The position numbers were made by a program, and so were the translations under genes. Below the pieces are notes generated by a model. It had not been told where the DNA came from, ran no database searches, and saw only the letters and a program-made list of their open reading frames with translations. Shown here in pieces: positions 51,086 to 59,587 of a DNA stretch of 64,000 bases; the first letter of the stretch is position 1; the number at the start of each line of letters is the position of its first letter. This stretch comes from Shewanella maritima (GTDB lineage: Bacteria > Pseudomonadota > Gammaproteobacteria > Enterobacterales > Shewanellaceae): positions 4,217,501 to 4,281,500 of the forward strand of contig NZ_CP036200.1 in NCBI RefSeq assembly GCF_004295345.1, written 5' to 3'.

Positions 51086-52414
51086 ATGAAAAACTTGGCT
51101 AAATGGCTAGTGTTCGCATTTGCCATTATTACGCTGCCAGCTCGCGCGGCGTTAGATATTGTCATTACCGAAGGGATTGATGCCGCTAGGCCAATTGCTG
51201 TTGTGCCTTTCGTGTGGGAAGGGCAAGGGCCTGCTCCTGAATCTATTTCTGATGTTGTGATGTCAGACTTAGCTCGCAGCGGCACGTTCAAATCACTAGA
51301 TGTACGCGCATTGCCACAAGCAAACATCGCTACTGTAACCCAGTTTGATGTTGCTCAATGGCAGGGCATTGAAGCAGAAGCGCTAGTTGTCGGCTCGGTT
51401 AAACCTTACGGCGCAGATCAATTCCTAGTTAAATTTGAGTTGATCGATTTAGTTAAAGCGCAATTTGATGCAATGAAAGGTCCAGCTAATAAAGATGCTT
51501 ATCTTTTAGAAAATCGTGAGACGGTGATTAGTGCGAATCAATTTCGTCAGTACAGCCACCGTATAAGCGATATCGTGTATGAAAAGCTTACCGGTATTCG
51601 CGGCGCGTTTTTAACCCGTATTGCTTATGTTGTAGTTAAGCCAGAGCAAAAATCGCCGTACCATCTTATGATCGCTGACTATGATGGTTACAACGAGCAA
51701 ATGTTATTACGCTCGCCAGAGCCGTTAATGTCACCTACCTGGTCACCAGATGGTCGCCGCTTAGCTTATGTAAGCTTTGAAAACCGAAAAGCTGAGATTT
51801 TTGTGCAAGATATTTATACTCAGCAGCGTATAAAGGTAAGTAGTTTTGATGGTATTAATGGTGCGCCAAGTTTCTCTCCTGATGGTAAGAAACTAGCAGT
51901 CACGTTATCAAAAGACGGTCAGCCTGAGATTTATGTTATCGACATCGCTACCAAGGCGATCAAGCGTGTGACCAACCATTATGCTATTGATACTGAACCA
52001 TCGTGGTTCCCTGATGGCAAGTCACTGCTATTTACCTCTGAGCGTGGTGGTCGCCCGCAAATTTATAAGGTGGACTTGCAGACCAATAAAGTCAGACGCA
52101 TGACCTTTGAAGGCGAATGGAACTTAGGTGGCTCAATTACCCCTGATGGCCGCAGCATGATATTTGTGAATCGCACTAATGGTAAGTTCCATATTGCGCG
52201 TATGGATTTGGCTACCCGCTTCATGCAAGTTTTATCGTCAACCCAATTAGATGAATCTCCAAGTGTTGCGCCAAATGGCACTATGGTGATTTATGGCACG
52301 ACGCACAATGGTCAGCAAGTGCTGGCAGCAGTTTCTATGGATGGTAGATTTAAGGCTAGGTTGCCTGTCGGACAAGGCGCGGTTAAATCACCGGCTTGGT
52401 CTCCATTTTTATAA
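51086..52414 (+). CDS. tolB: TolB, periplasmic beta-propeller
   Basis: 442 aa with a signal peptide ending in ARA at about 21. The N-terminal alpha/beta domain ([24 protein letters not shown]) precedes a six-bladed propeller made of repeats such as [17 protein letters not shown] and [15 protein letters not shown] (about 175-435). It binds Pal and, through its N-terminal segment, TolA. It lies 44 nt after tolA with AAAGGAG in front. Confidence 0.97.
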   Translation: MKNLAKWLVFAFAIITLPARAALDIVITEGIDAARPIAVVPFVWEGQGPAPESISDVVMSDLARSGTFKSLDVRALPQANIATVTQFDVAQWQGIEAEALVVGSVKPYGADQFLVKFELIDLVKAQFDAMKGPANKDAYLLENRETVISANQFRQYSHRISDIVYEKLTGIRGAFLTRIAYVVVKPEQKSPYHLMIADYDGYNEQMLLRSPEPLMSPTWSPDGRRLAYVSFENRKAEIFVQDIYTQQRIKVSSFDGINGAPSFSPDGKKLAVTLSKDGQPEIYVIDIATKAIKRVTNHYAIDTEPSWFPDGKSLLFTSERGGRPQIYKVDLQTNKVRRMTFEGEWNLGGSITPDGRSMIFVNRTNGKFHIARMDLATRFMQVLSSTQLDESPSVAPNGTMVIYGTTHNGQQVLAAVSMDGRFKARLPVGQGAVKSPAWSPFL

Positions 52415-52432
52415 TTTTATCGACAAGGATTT

Positions 52433-52987
52433 ATGATGGATCTGAATAAACTATTTAAAGCAATGGTAATTGCTGTACCTTTATTCGCATTAGGTGCATG
52501 TAGCTCGACTTCTGACTCTGAAACTGAGTCAAGTAGCTCTACTTCTTCTTCACAAACATCAGGTCAATCTGGTGAGTATGCTAACGGTGGTGTTGAAACA
52601 GGTGGCGTGGCCCCCGTACTTTCACCAGTTGAGCAGCAACGTTTAAAAGAGCAAGAACTGCGCCGCGAGAACATTATCTACTTTGACTTCGACCGCAGTG
52701 AAGTACAGACCAAGAACGCTGAGATTTTACAAGCGCACGGTAACTATCTAGTAGAAAACCCAAATGTTCGCGTATTGATTGAAGGCCACGCAGATGAGCG
52801 CGGTACGCCAGAGTACAATATTGCACTTGGTGAGCGCCGTGCGAAAGCGATTGCGAAGTACCTACAATCTATGGGTGTACAACCTAGCCAAATGAGCTTT
52901 GTAAGCTACGGTGAAGAAAAACCACTGGATTTTTCTCGTACCGAAAGTGGTTTTGCTAAAAACCGTCGTGGTGTTTTAGTTTACTAG
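52433..52987 (+). CDS. pal: Pal, peptidoglycan-associated lipoprotein
   Basis: 184 aa. The signal ends in the lipobox LGAC (lipid Cys at about 23), followed by a Ser-rich linker. The OmpA-like domain (about 80-184) has IYFDFDRSEV, GHADERGTPEYNIALGERRA and SYGEEKPL, including the Asp and Arg that bind meso-DAP. It anchors the outer membrane to peptidoglycan and is pulled by TolA. Two ATG codons in tandem (52433, 52436) follow AAGGA; the start is uncertain by one residue. Confidence 0.97.
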   Translation: MMDLNKLFKAMVIAVPLFALGACSSTSDSETESSSSTSSSQTSGQSGEYANGGVETGGVAPVLSPVEQQRLKEQELRRENIIYFDFDRSEVQTKNAEILQAHGNYLVENPNVRVLIEGHADERGTPEYNIALGERRAKAIAKYLQSMGVQPSQMSFVSYGEEKPLDFSRTESGFAKNRRGVLVY

Positions 52988-53032
52988 TCAATTATTACCA
53001 GCAACCACTGAATGTGGGTTAGGAGTGTCGGG

Positions 53033-53764
53033 ATGAAACGTACGATTTTAACGGCTGCATTGCTATCAGTAATGTCAGGGGCAATGGCAGCACCAGCACC
53101 AGTAGAAGAAATTGGTGGCGGTGCTACAGGCTCAAGCCAGGATCGTATTGCTAAGCTTGAGCGTATTTTGAAGGCGAAGCAACAAAATGAATTTGATATG
53201 CAGCGACGTTTGGACCAATTGCAAAACGAAGTGTTAGAACTTCGTGGTCTAGCTGAGCAACAACAGTATCAGATGGATCAAATGCTGCAGCGTCAGCGTC
53301 AGCTATATGATGATATTGCTAAGTTAAGTACTCAACCTGCCGCTTCTATACCGTCTCCAACAACGCCTGTAGATACACCGACTTCGAGCTTAGGTGAGAC
53401 CGCAAGCTATGAAGCTGCTGTAAACCTCGTATTGAAAGAGCGCAAGTATGAGGAGGCGATCCCAGCCTTCAGTCAGTTTATTGCGCAATACCCGCAATCA
53501 AGTTATGCACCAAACGCAAATTATTGGTTAGGGCAGCTATTATATAACAAAGGTTCGTTGGACGAGGCTAAAGCGGCATTTGTGATTGTGGTTGATAAAT
53601 ATCCCCAGTCAAGCAAGCGTGGCGATAGCTTAGTTAAGCTAGGAATGATTGCTGAGAAGCAAAATGACAAAGCTGGTGCCAGTGCTTTATATAACTCAGT
53701 TTTAAAAGAGTACCCTAATAGCGCTTCGGCTAGACTTGCAAAGCAGCAATTATCTAGTCTTTAA
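53033..53764 (+). CDS. cpoB: CpoB (YbgF), tol-pal coordinator of cell-wall synthesis
   Basis: 243 aa from ATG 53033, with AGGAG 8 nt upstream; an in-frame GTG lies earlier. A signal peptide ends in AMA at about 20. A trimerising coiled coil (about 40-95: RIAKLERILKAKQQNEFDMQRRLDQLQNEVLELRG) is followed by a Pro/Thr linker and three TPR repeats (about 130-243: YEEAIPAFSQFIAQYPQSSYAPNANYWLG). It connects Tol-Pal with PBP1B-LpoB. Last protein gene of the operon. Confidence 0.95.
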   Translation: MKRTILTAALLSVMSGAMAAPAPVEEIGGGATGSSQDRIAKLERILKAKQQNEFDMQRRLDQLQNEVLELRGLAEQQQYQMDQMLQRQRQLYDDIAKLSTQPAASIPSPTTPVDTPTSSLGETASYEAAVNLVLKERKYEEAIPAFSQFIAQYPQSSYAPNANYWLGQLLYNKGSLDEAKAAFVIVVDKYPQSSKRGDSLVKLGMIAEKQNDKAGASALYNSVLKEYPNSASARLAKQQLSSL

Positions 53765-53835
53765 TCAGTTTTATATCAAGAAACAGCCGCTTAGATCGTT
53801 TTTCATGCAAACGGCAAAAAATTGGGAATTTGCAC

Positions 53836-53863
53836 TTGCATGAGGAAATGAAAACGGTATTAT
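53836..53863 (+). promoter_or_regulatory. Promoter of the tRNA-Lys array
   Basis: TTGCAT (53836-53841) and TATTAT (53858-53863) are 16 bp apart and followed by the GC-rich discriminator GCGCCC, typical of stringently controlled stable-RNA promoters. The predicted RNA starts at about 53870 with a hairpin GCCCTCAGCAC/GTGTTGAGGGC (53868-53895). Confidence 0.75.
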
Positions 53864-53988
53864 AAGCGCCCTCAGCACACAGCGGTGTTGAGGGCAGCAA
53901 ATGTTGCTTCAATAGGTGTCACTGTTTCACACTTCTTAAGTTGTCATAGTTACTCCAGAATCAAACTTAGTCTGATTCAAAACTAGAT

Positions 53989-54041
53989 GGGCGTTAGCTC
54001 AGTTGGTCTTTGAGATTGACAGTTGGCTTTTGCTTCAGAAT
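53989..54041 (+). pseudogene. 5'-half tRNA-Lys fragment 1
   Basis: Begins GGGCGTTAGCTCAGTTGGT (one base lost versus the intact gene), then an insert CTTTGAGATTGAC replaces AGAGC and is followed by AGTTGGCTTTTGC. The T arm and acceptor 3' strand are absent. No cloverleaf is possible. Confidence 0.85.
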
Positions 54042-54069
54042 TCAAGTTTACTTGATTCAAAACCTAGAT

Positions 54070-54145
54070 GGGTCGTTAGCTCAGTTGGTAGAGCAGTTGG
54101 CTTTTAACCAATTGGTCGAAGGTTCGAATCCTTCACGACCCACCA
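54070..54145 (+). tRNA. lysT: tRNA-Lys (UUU), copy 1
   Basis: 76 nt; acceptor GGGTCGT/ACGACCC, anticodon loop CTTTTAA with TTT, T-loop TTCGAAT and encoded CCA. A hairpin (TTGCCA-GT-TTGGC) in the spacer follows each copy. Confidence 0.99.
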
Positions 54146-54197
54146 CTTTATCTGTGAGTGTTGCCAGTTTGGCGAGAATTCAGAAACAAACCTAGAT

Positions 54198-54273
54198 GGG
54201 TCGTTAGCTCAGTTGGTAGAGCAGTTGGCTTTTAACCAATTGGTCGAAGGTTCGAATCCTTCACGACCCACCA
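54198..54273 (+). tRNA. tRNA-Lys (UUU), copy 2
   Basis: Identical to copy 1 over all 76 nt, 52 nt downstream. Encoded CCA present. Confidence 0.99.
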
Positions 54274-54325
54274 CTTTATCTGTGAGTGTTGCCAGTTTGG
54301 CGAGAGTTCAGAAACAAACCTAGAT

Positions 54326-54378
54326 GGGTCGTTAGCTCAGTTGGTCTTTGAGATTGACAGTTGGCTATTGTTCCAGAA
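54326..54378 (+). pseudogene. 5'-half tRNA-Lys fragment 2
   Basis: GGGTCGTTAGCTCAGTTGGT followed by the CTTTGAGATTGAC insert and AGTTGGCTATTG, lacking the 3' half. It has the same break as the other fragments, so the fragments derive from one ancestral event. Confidence 0.85.
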
Positions 54379-54406
54379 TTCAAGTTTACTTGATTCAAAA
54401 CTAGAT

Positions 54407-54482
54407 GGGTCGTTAGCTCAGTTGGTAGAGCAGTTGGCTTTTAACCAATTGGTCGAAGGTTCGAATCCTTCACGACCCACCA
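54407..54482 (+). tRNA. tRNA-Lys (UUU), copy 3
   Basis: Identical 76-nt copy with encoded CCA. Confidence 0.99.
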
Positions 54483-54550
54483 CTTTTCTGAGAGTGTTGC
54501 CAGTTTGGCAAGAATTCAGAAGCTATATGTGGCTTTATACATAAATAGAT

Positions 54551-54602
54551 GGGTCGTTAGCTCAGTTGGTCTTTGAGATTGACAGTTGGCTTTTGCTCCA
54601 GA
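54551..54602 (+). pseudogene. 5'-half tRNA-Lys fragment 3
   Basis: Same structure as fragment 2 (CTTTGAGATTGAC insert, then AGTTGGCTTTTGCTCCAG). The 3' half is missing. Confidence 0.85.
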
Positions 54603-54631
54603 GTTCAAGTTTACTTGATTCAAAACTAGAT

Positions 54632-54707
54632 GGGTCGTTAGCTCAGTTGGTAGAGCAGTTGGCTTTTAACCAATTGGTCGAAGGTTCGAATCCTTCACGA
54701 CCCACCA
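54632..54707 (+). tRNA. tRNA-Lys (UUU), copy 4
   Basis: Identical 76-nt copy with encoded CCA. Confidence 0.99.
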
Positions 54708-54775
54708 CTTTTCTGAGAGTGTTGCCAGTTTGGCAAGAATTCAGAAGCCATATGTGGCTTTATACATAAATAGAT

Positions 54776-54828
54776 GGGTCGTTAGCTCAGTTGGTCTTTT
54801 GAGATAGACAGTTGGCTTTTGCTCCAGA
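54776..54828 (+). pseudogene. 5'-half tRNA-Lys fragment 4
   Basis: Same structure, with one extra T and a small change in the insert (CTTTTGAGATAGAC). The 3' half is missing. Confidence 0.85.
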
Positions 54829-54858
54829 ATTCAAGTCTGCTTGATTCAAAACCTAGAT

Positions 54859-54934
54859 GGGTCGTTAGCTCAGTTGGTAGAGCAGTTGGCTTTTAACCAA
54901 TTGGTCGAAGGTTCGAATCCTTCACGACCCACCA
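54859..54934 (+). tRNA. tRNA-Lys (UUU), copy 5
   Basis: Identical 76-nt copy with encoded CCA. Confidence 0.99.
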
Positions 54935-54986
54935 CTTTTCTGAGAGTGTTGCCAGTTTGGCGAAAATTCAGAAACGCAACATTGTT

Positions 54987-55039
54987 GGGTCGTTAGCTCA
55001 GTTGGTCTTTGAGATTGACAGTTGGCTTTTGCTCCAGAG
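54987..55039 (+). pseudogene. 5'-half tRNA-Lys fragment 5
   Basis: Same structure as fragments 2 and 3, last of the series. The 3' half is missing. Confidence 0.85.
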
Positions 55040-55067
55040 TTCAAGTTTACTTGATTCAAAACTAGAT

Positions 55068-55143
55068 GGGTCGTTAGCTCAGTTGGTAGAGCAGTTGGCT
55101 TTTAACCAATTGGTCGAAGGTTCGAATCCTTCACGACCCACCA
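55068..55143 (+). tRNA. tRNA-Lys (UUU), copy 6
   Basis: Identical 76-nt copy with encoded CCA. Confidence 0.99.
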
Positions 55144-55213
55144 CTTTTCTGAGAGTGTCGCCCGTTTGGCGAAAATACAGAAAACTCAAGTTAGCTTGAA
55201 TAAAATCCTAGAT

Positions 55214-55289
55214 GGGTCGTTAGCTCAGTTGGTAGAGCAGTTGGCTTTTAACCAATTGGTCGAAGGTTCGAATCCTTCACGACCCACCA
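55214..55289 (+). tRNA. tRNA-Lys (UUU), copy 7
   Basis: Identical 76-nt copy with encoded CCA; no half fragment precedes it. Confidence 0.99.
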
Positions 55290-55340
55290 CTTTTCTGAGA
55301 GTGTCGCCCGTTTGGCGAGAATTCAGAAACAAACCTAGAT

Positions 55341-55416
55341 GGGTCGTTAGCTCAGTTGGTAGAGCAGTTGGCTTTTAACCAATTGGTCGAAGGTTCGAAT
55401 CCTTCACGACCCACCA
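55341..55416 (+). tRNA. tRNA-Lys (UUU), copy 8
   Basis: Identical 76-nt copy with encoded CCA, last of the array. No strong terminator follows before the porin gene, so processing or Rho may end the transcript. Confidence 0.99.
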
Positions 55417-55589
55417 CTCTTCTAGCACATTTACCTGCTGTAAATCCCCTTTTAATATCTATCTAATAAATGACTAAACAACTAGTTGTTATACACTTTT
55501 GTCTAATAGACCTATTGCTAATGTAAACAGTTCGTTAAATGTTCCATATTGTTGTGTGCTTTACACTAACAATAACTGGGGACACAAGG

Positions 55590-56729
55590 ATGAAATATTC
55601 AACACTGAGTGTAGCAATTGGCTCTGCATTACTTCTTTGTTCGGGAGCGAGTGTAGCCGATACTGAAATGACTTTTGGTGGCTATGTTAAAGCTGATGTC
55701 ATGTTTAGCAGCTATGGTAACGGTGCGCCTGATTCCGGGCAGCTTTCAAGACAGTTTTACGTGCCTGGCACCATATACGGCAGCGAAGGAAATGGTAAGC
55801 AAGTTGTCGATTTTCAGGCCCGAGAATCTCGATTTAACTTTAAAACTGTGACTGACGTAGATGGACACACATTAACAGGCTTTATTGAGCTTGATTTTAT
55901 GACTCATTCTGACGGTAATGAGCGGGTTTCTAATAGTTACTCACCCCGTATTCGTCATGCGTTTGTCAGTTACGACAACTGGACTATCGGTCAAACCTGG
56001 TCGACCTTCCAAAATCCAGGAGCCTTGCCTGAAAATTTAGATTTTGTGGGGGCAGCTGATGGTGCGGTATTCGTTCGTCAAAGCATGATCCGTTATACCA
56101 ATGGTAACTGGCAATTTGCGGTTGAAAACCCTGAGACCACTGTAACACCCAATGGTGGCGGCACACGTATAACAAGTGGCAGTGGCATTGTGCCTGATGT
56201 CGTCGCTCGTTATAACTTGAAAACTGATAGCGGTGCAAAAGTATCGTTCTCAGGTATTGTTCGTCAGCTTAATGTTGACAATGCCACTATTGATTCAACA
56301 GAAATGGCTTACGGCGCAAGTGTTGCTGGTATGATCCCTGTGGGCGGTGATGACATCAAGTTCTCAGCAACTTACGGCACTGGGCTAGGTCGTTATGTGG
56401 CACTGAATTATGCCAACGGCGGTGTTATTAACGATAAAGGTGAAATCGAAGCTATTACCTCATTAGCAGGTTATGCTTCTTATCGTCACTGGTGGACCGA
56501 TAAATGGCGCTCAAGCTTCACTTTATCTGGCTTTAAAGCGGATAACGAAGTCGCGTTTACTGGCGGTAGCGTTAATAAAACGGCATATTCTGGCTACATT
56601 AATCTACTATATTCACCATCTAAACCTCTGACATTTGGTGTCGAGTATATGCATGCGCTTAACGAGCGTGAAGATGGCAGTGACGGCGATTTAAATCGTA
56701 TTATGTTCTCAGCCAAATACGTACTGTAA
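55590..56729 (+). CDS. DcaP-like trimeric outer-membrane porin
   Basis: 379 aa from ATG 55590 (ACAAGG in front); the longer frame to 55539 has no signal peptide at its start. A signal peptide ends in SVADT at about 21. The body has the DcaP pattern: MTFGGYVKADVMFSSY, FQARESRFNFKT, LTGFIELDFMTH and SPRIRHAFVSYDNWTIGQTWSTFQNPGALPENLDFVG (about 120-155), then alternating strands ending in a C-terminal YVL, near the usual terminal aromatic. DcaP porins pass organic acids. The substrate is unknown. Confidence 0.88.
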   Translation: MKYSTLSVAIGSALLLCSGASVADTEMTFGGYVKADVMFSSYGNGAPDSGQLSRQFYVPGTIYGSEGNGKQVVDFQARESRFNFKTVTDVDGHTLTGFIELDFMTHSDGNERVSNSYSPRIRHAFVSYDNWTIGQTWSTFQNPGALPENLDFVGAADGAVFVRQSMIRYTNGNWQFAVENPETTVTPNGGGTRITSGSGIVPDVVARYNLKTDSGAKVSFSGIVRQLNVDNATIDSTEMAYGASVAGMIPVGGDDIKFSATYGTGLGRYVALNYANGGVINDKGEIEAITSLAGYASYRHWWTDKWRSSFTLSGFKADNEVAFTGGSVNKTAYSGYINLLYSPSKPLTFGVEYMHALNEREDGSDGDLNRIMFSAKYVL

Positions 56730-56784
56730 ATACAAAGCAGTACTTGTGATTCCCTGAGCTAAAAAGGCTAAGGGAAAGGAAAAG

Positions 56785-56816
56785 CAAAAACCACCTCATG
56801 TAAGGTGGTTTTTGTT
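56785..56816. terminator. Bidirectional terminator
   Basis: AAAAACCACCT-CATGTA-AGGTGGTTTTTGTTT lies between the convergent porin and M28 peptidase genes, with A and T runs on both sides. Confidence 0.9.
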
Positions 56817-56845
56817 TGTATTGAGATACTAAGAGCTTATAAAAA

Positions 56846-58522
56846 TTATTCTGATACTTTGTTGCTTGAAGGGCGCAGACGATGGAATTCACTTTGCGGG
56901 TAGTAGCCTGGACGCTGCTTACTATTTGCCAGCTTATAAGCTGCATTAAAGTAGATATTGAGATCTTGAATCGCGCCAGATAAATCCCAGTCGTCACGAT
57001 ATTCGTCACATACATTGTGATAGCAGCCTTTCATTATCTCTAACATACGCGCTTTATATTGAGCGGATGCTTCATCAAGTGGTGTACTACCGCTGCCCGC
57101 AAATACTGCTGGAACGCCTTTTTTGGCGAAACTAAAGTGGTCTGAACGGAAAAAACCACCTGACTCGGGTCGAGACTCTCTGACTGCTTTTCGCCCCTGA
57201 GCTTCAACTTCAGTGATCAGTAACTGCTCAAGCTCTGACTGGCCTTTACCAATAATGGTGTAATCTTTGGTTTTCCCATAGATGTTTGTGCTATCAACGT
57301 TAAATACCGCGATAGTATCGTCAATTGGGTAGATAGGGTTATCGGCATAATAGCGTGATCCAAGCAAGCCTTGCTCTTCACCCGTGGTGGCGATAAAGGT
57401 CACAGAGCGTTGATTGGCACCTCCTTTGTCAGCTTGCTCAGCAAACATGCGTGCAATCTCCATTATTCCCGCTGTGCCTGAAGCGTTGTCGAGGGCGCCG
57501 TTGTATATATTATCGCCTTGCTTGTTGGTATCTTTACCTAGGTGATCCCAGTGGGCGGTAAACATAATATGCTCATTAGCTTTGCTTGAACCGGGTAGGG
57601 TAGCTACTACGTTGTAGCTGTCTGAGTAGCTTGTTTTATTGCCAAAAGCGATATTTGCTCTTTGCTTTAGTAGTAAGTTTAACGGGCCACTTGCAGCTCT
57701 GTCGGCAACATTAGTCAGGTTATGACCGCTAGCGGTAAATAGCTCATTTGCTAGATCTTTTGTCATCCAACCTTCAACCATTACTCGGTTGTTTTCGCTA
57801 TTTTTGGCAGACGCCAAATCTTGTTGCGGTCCAGTCCAGCTATTTTCCACCACGCTCCAAGGGTAAGACGCAGGATTAGTATCATGAATAATAATGGCAC
57901 CAAGCGCGCCTTGACGGCTCGCTTCTTCAAATTTGTAACTCCAGCGGCCATAGTAAGTCATGGCTTTGCCATTGAATTTTTGCGACTCTGGGTGAGCAAA
58001 TCCTGGGTCATTGATTAAAATAACCGCTATTTTTCCTCTCATATCAATATCTTGATAATCGTTCCATTGATACTCGGGTGCGTTGATACCATAACCAACA
58101 AACACTAATGGTGCTTGCTTGATGTCTATTGCCTTAGTGTCGTGGCGAGTGTTTAAAACGATATCGTCACGGTAGTTAGCTATGACATCATCAAAGCTAA
58201 TGGTTTGTTGCTCGCTAGCGGTGTAACTCACCATAGGCAAAGCTTGTAGGTAGCTGCCGTTATTTGCACCTTGTAATCCCATTTCTTTAAAAGCGGCACT
58301 CAGGTAGTCAAGAGTGAGCTTTTCGCCTTTTGTTGTCGGCGCTCGACCCTCAAACTCATCAGAGGCAAGGGTTTTTATATCTTGGCGAAAACGAGATTCA
58401 TTAAATGAGACTTGAATACTCGGTGCAGGTTTAGCTTCGATTGATAAAGAAGGTTGCTCATCGTTGCAACCAGTGGCTAATGCACACAATGTGAGTGCGA
58501 AAATTGGAGCCCGATATGTCAT
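56846..58522 (-). CDS. M28-family metallopeptidase lipoprotein
   Basis: 558 aa from ATG 58522 (an in-frame GTG two codons upstream overlaps the ribosome site AAGGG). The signal ends in the lipobox ATGC, so it is lipid-anchored. A PA domain is inserted at about 150-280. The M28 zinc site is complete: H in TAHWDH (about 324), D in ALDNASGT (about 345), E-E in TGEEQG (about 381), D in VDSTN (about 414) and H in RSDHFS (about 468). It is an aminopeptidase for periplasmic or surface peptides. Convergent with the porin gene. Confidence 0.92.
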   Translation of the reverse strand: MTYRAPIFALTLCALATGCNDEQPSLSIEAKPAPSIQVSFNESRFRQDIKTLASDEFEGRAPTTKGEKLTLDYLSAAFKEMGLQGANNGSYLQALPMVSYTASEQQTISFDDVIANYRDDIVLNTRHDTKAIDIKQAPLVFVGYGINAPEYQWNDYQDIDMRGKIAVILINDPGFAHPESQKFNGKAMTYYGRWSYKFEEASRQGALGAIIIHDTNPASYPWSVVENSWTGPQQDLASAKNSENNRVMVEGWMTKDLANELFTASGHNLTNVADRAASGPLNLLLKQRANIAFGNKTSYSDSYNVVATLPGSSKANEHIMFTAHWDHLGKDTNKQGDNIYNGALDNASGTAGIMEIARMFAEQADKGGANQRSVTFIATTGEEQGLLGSRYYADNPIYPIDDTIAVFNVDSTNIYGKTKDYTIIGKGQSELEQLLITEVEAQGRKAVRESRPESGGFFRSDHFSFAKKGVPAVFAGSGSTPLDEASAQYKARMLEIMKGCYHNVCDEYRDDWDLSGAIQDLNIYFNAAYKLANSKQRPGYYPQSEFHRLRPSSNKVSE

Positions 58523-58856
58523 GGTCACCCTTAGTGTTGTTTTTGTTGTTGTCAGCGATATAGTCGCCTATCTGCATTGCAATAAAAAGCCAAAAACTAT
58601 TTGAAGTTGTTACCAAATATAAGTGTATAGCAGTATGTGCTAATGAATGATTTTATGTTTGATAGCGGTTTTGATTCAGCTATTGTTTTAGGCGCTGAAT
58701 TTGCCGGCTGTGAGCCGTTGAATAAGCCAAAGATTGTTTTTGCGGGATGTTTGATTGTTGAGTTCTAATAATGTCTTTTTATTGCAGGCATATCGACGGT
58801 AACGAGCCAGTCATATGTGCGCTCTGTGTGGTAGGTGCTTAGTTACTGTAAGGTAC
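58523..58856. other. Gap between M28 peptidase and TetR genes
   Basis: I see no gene and no clear element in this 334-bp stretch. The M28 promoter should lie at its left side. Confidence 0.4.
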
Positions 58857-58890
58857 AAAAAAGGCGTTGCTCTATAGAGCAACGCCTTTT
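58857..58890 (-). terminator. TetR gene terminator
   Basis: On the minus strand, AAAAGGCGTTGCTC-TA-TAGAGCAACGCCTTTTTT is a long perfect stem with a T run 16 nt after the stop codon. Confidence 0.93.
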
Positions 58891-58906
58891 CAAATACAGA
58901 GCGATG

Positions 58907-59326
58907 CTAAACTATTTTTAGTAAGCCTAACTCACGTTCACTCTTTAAGATTTTGAAGCCTTGCTTCATAAAGTTGAATTTGTCGTTGCTTGGTAGCAAT
59001 TCGAGTGAACCCAGAAGTTGTTCAAATGCGTTATCAATGGCGAGTTGGTCACGCTCTTTCAAATGATTAAACACTAACGGCCTGAGTACCATGGTAAATA
59101 TACCGGAAATATCATCCCAGCGTTGTTCGTTAATCGCTCTAAAGTTACGCATTAACTCTCGCGTACATAGTGCGGCGAGAATTTCATTTTTGTCTCTAAA
59201 ATGCTGGTAGCACGACGCACGTGATAAGCCACATGCTCTTGGTATATCAGACATCGAGAAGTTGATGATCCCGTGTTGCTTAATCAGCTCATCTGCTGCG
59301 TGAAGTAATTTCTCTTCAGTTGTCAT
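58907..59326 (-). CDS. Short TetR/AcrR-family transcriptional regulator
   Basis: About 139 aa from ATG 59326 (GGGGGA upstream). The N-terminal TetR HTH is clear: EKLLHAADELIKQHGIINFSMSDIPRACGLSRASCYQHFRDKNEILAAL (about 5-54). The family is usually 190-210 aa; here the ligand-binding part is about 85 aa and ends right before the terminator. It may be a naturally short form, or truncated. A regulated target next to it is not evident. Its neighbours are sdaA and the M28 gene. Confidence 0.85.
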   Translation of the reverse strand: MTTEEKLLHAADELIKQHGIINFSMSDIPRACGLSRASCYQHFRDKNEILAALCTRELMRNFRAINEQRWDDISGIFTMVLRPLVFNHLKERDQLAIDNAFEQLLGSLELLPSNDKFNFMKQGFKILKSERELGLLKIV

Positions 59327-59497
59327 TTTATCCCCCGATAAACTTAAGCAACACAATATACACTTGTTTAGGTCGAAAGTGTTACCCGTTTACCGTATAT
59401 AGCTCACAATAATGAACATGTGTGCGCTAAAAATCGTCAACTCTGTACCAAAGTAAATTGACAGCCCGTGTTTTACGCAAACAGATTTTGCAAACAA

Positions 59498-59526
59498 CAA
59501 AAAAGGGCAACAAAGTGCCCCTTTAT
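59498..59526 (-). terminator. sdaA terminator
   Basis: On the minus strand, AAAGGGGCA-CTTTGT-TGCCCTTTTTTG has a 6-7 bp stem and a T run 62 nt after the sdaA stop. Confidence 0.8.
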
Positions 59527-59587
59527 GGTTTCTCTCGCGATTGGCAAAAATAGCCAAATGGCATTGCTCAGTTCATTGCTTAAATCA

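Larger units (their letters stand above)
53989..55440 (+). repeat. Tandem tRNA-Lys repeat array
   Basis: Eight intact and five half tRNA units alternate (half-intact-intact, then half-intact four times, then intact-intact). Two spacer types repeat with them: one with TGAGAGTGTTGCCAGTTTGGC after an intact gene and one with CAGAATTCAAGTTTACTTGA (hairpin) after a half. The pattern fits unequal recombination of a two-part unit. Translated frames across it are artefacts. Confidence 0.9.

Noticed and set aside
54010..55378. Five similar plus-strand frames containing GSLAQLVEQLAFNQLVEGSNPSRPTT
   Set aside because: This is translated tRNA-Lys sequence, a well-known annotation artefact, not a protein family.
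53989..55416. CRISPR array
   Set aside because: Regular repeats exist, but the repeats are tRNA genes and the spacers are themselves repeated, with no cas genes.
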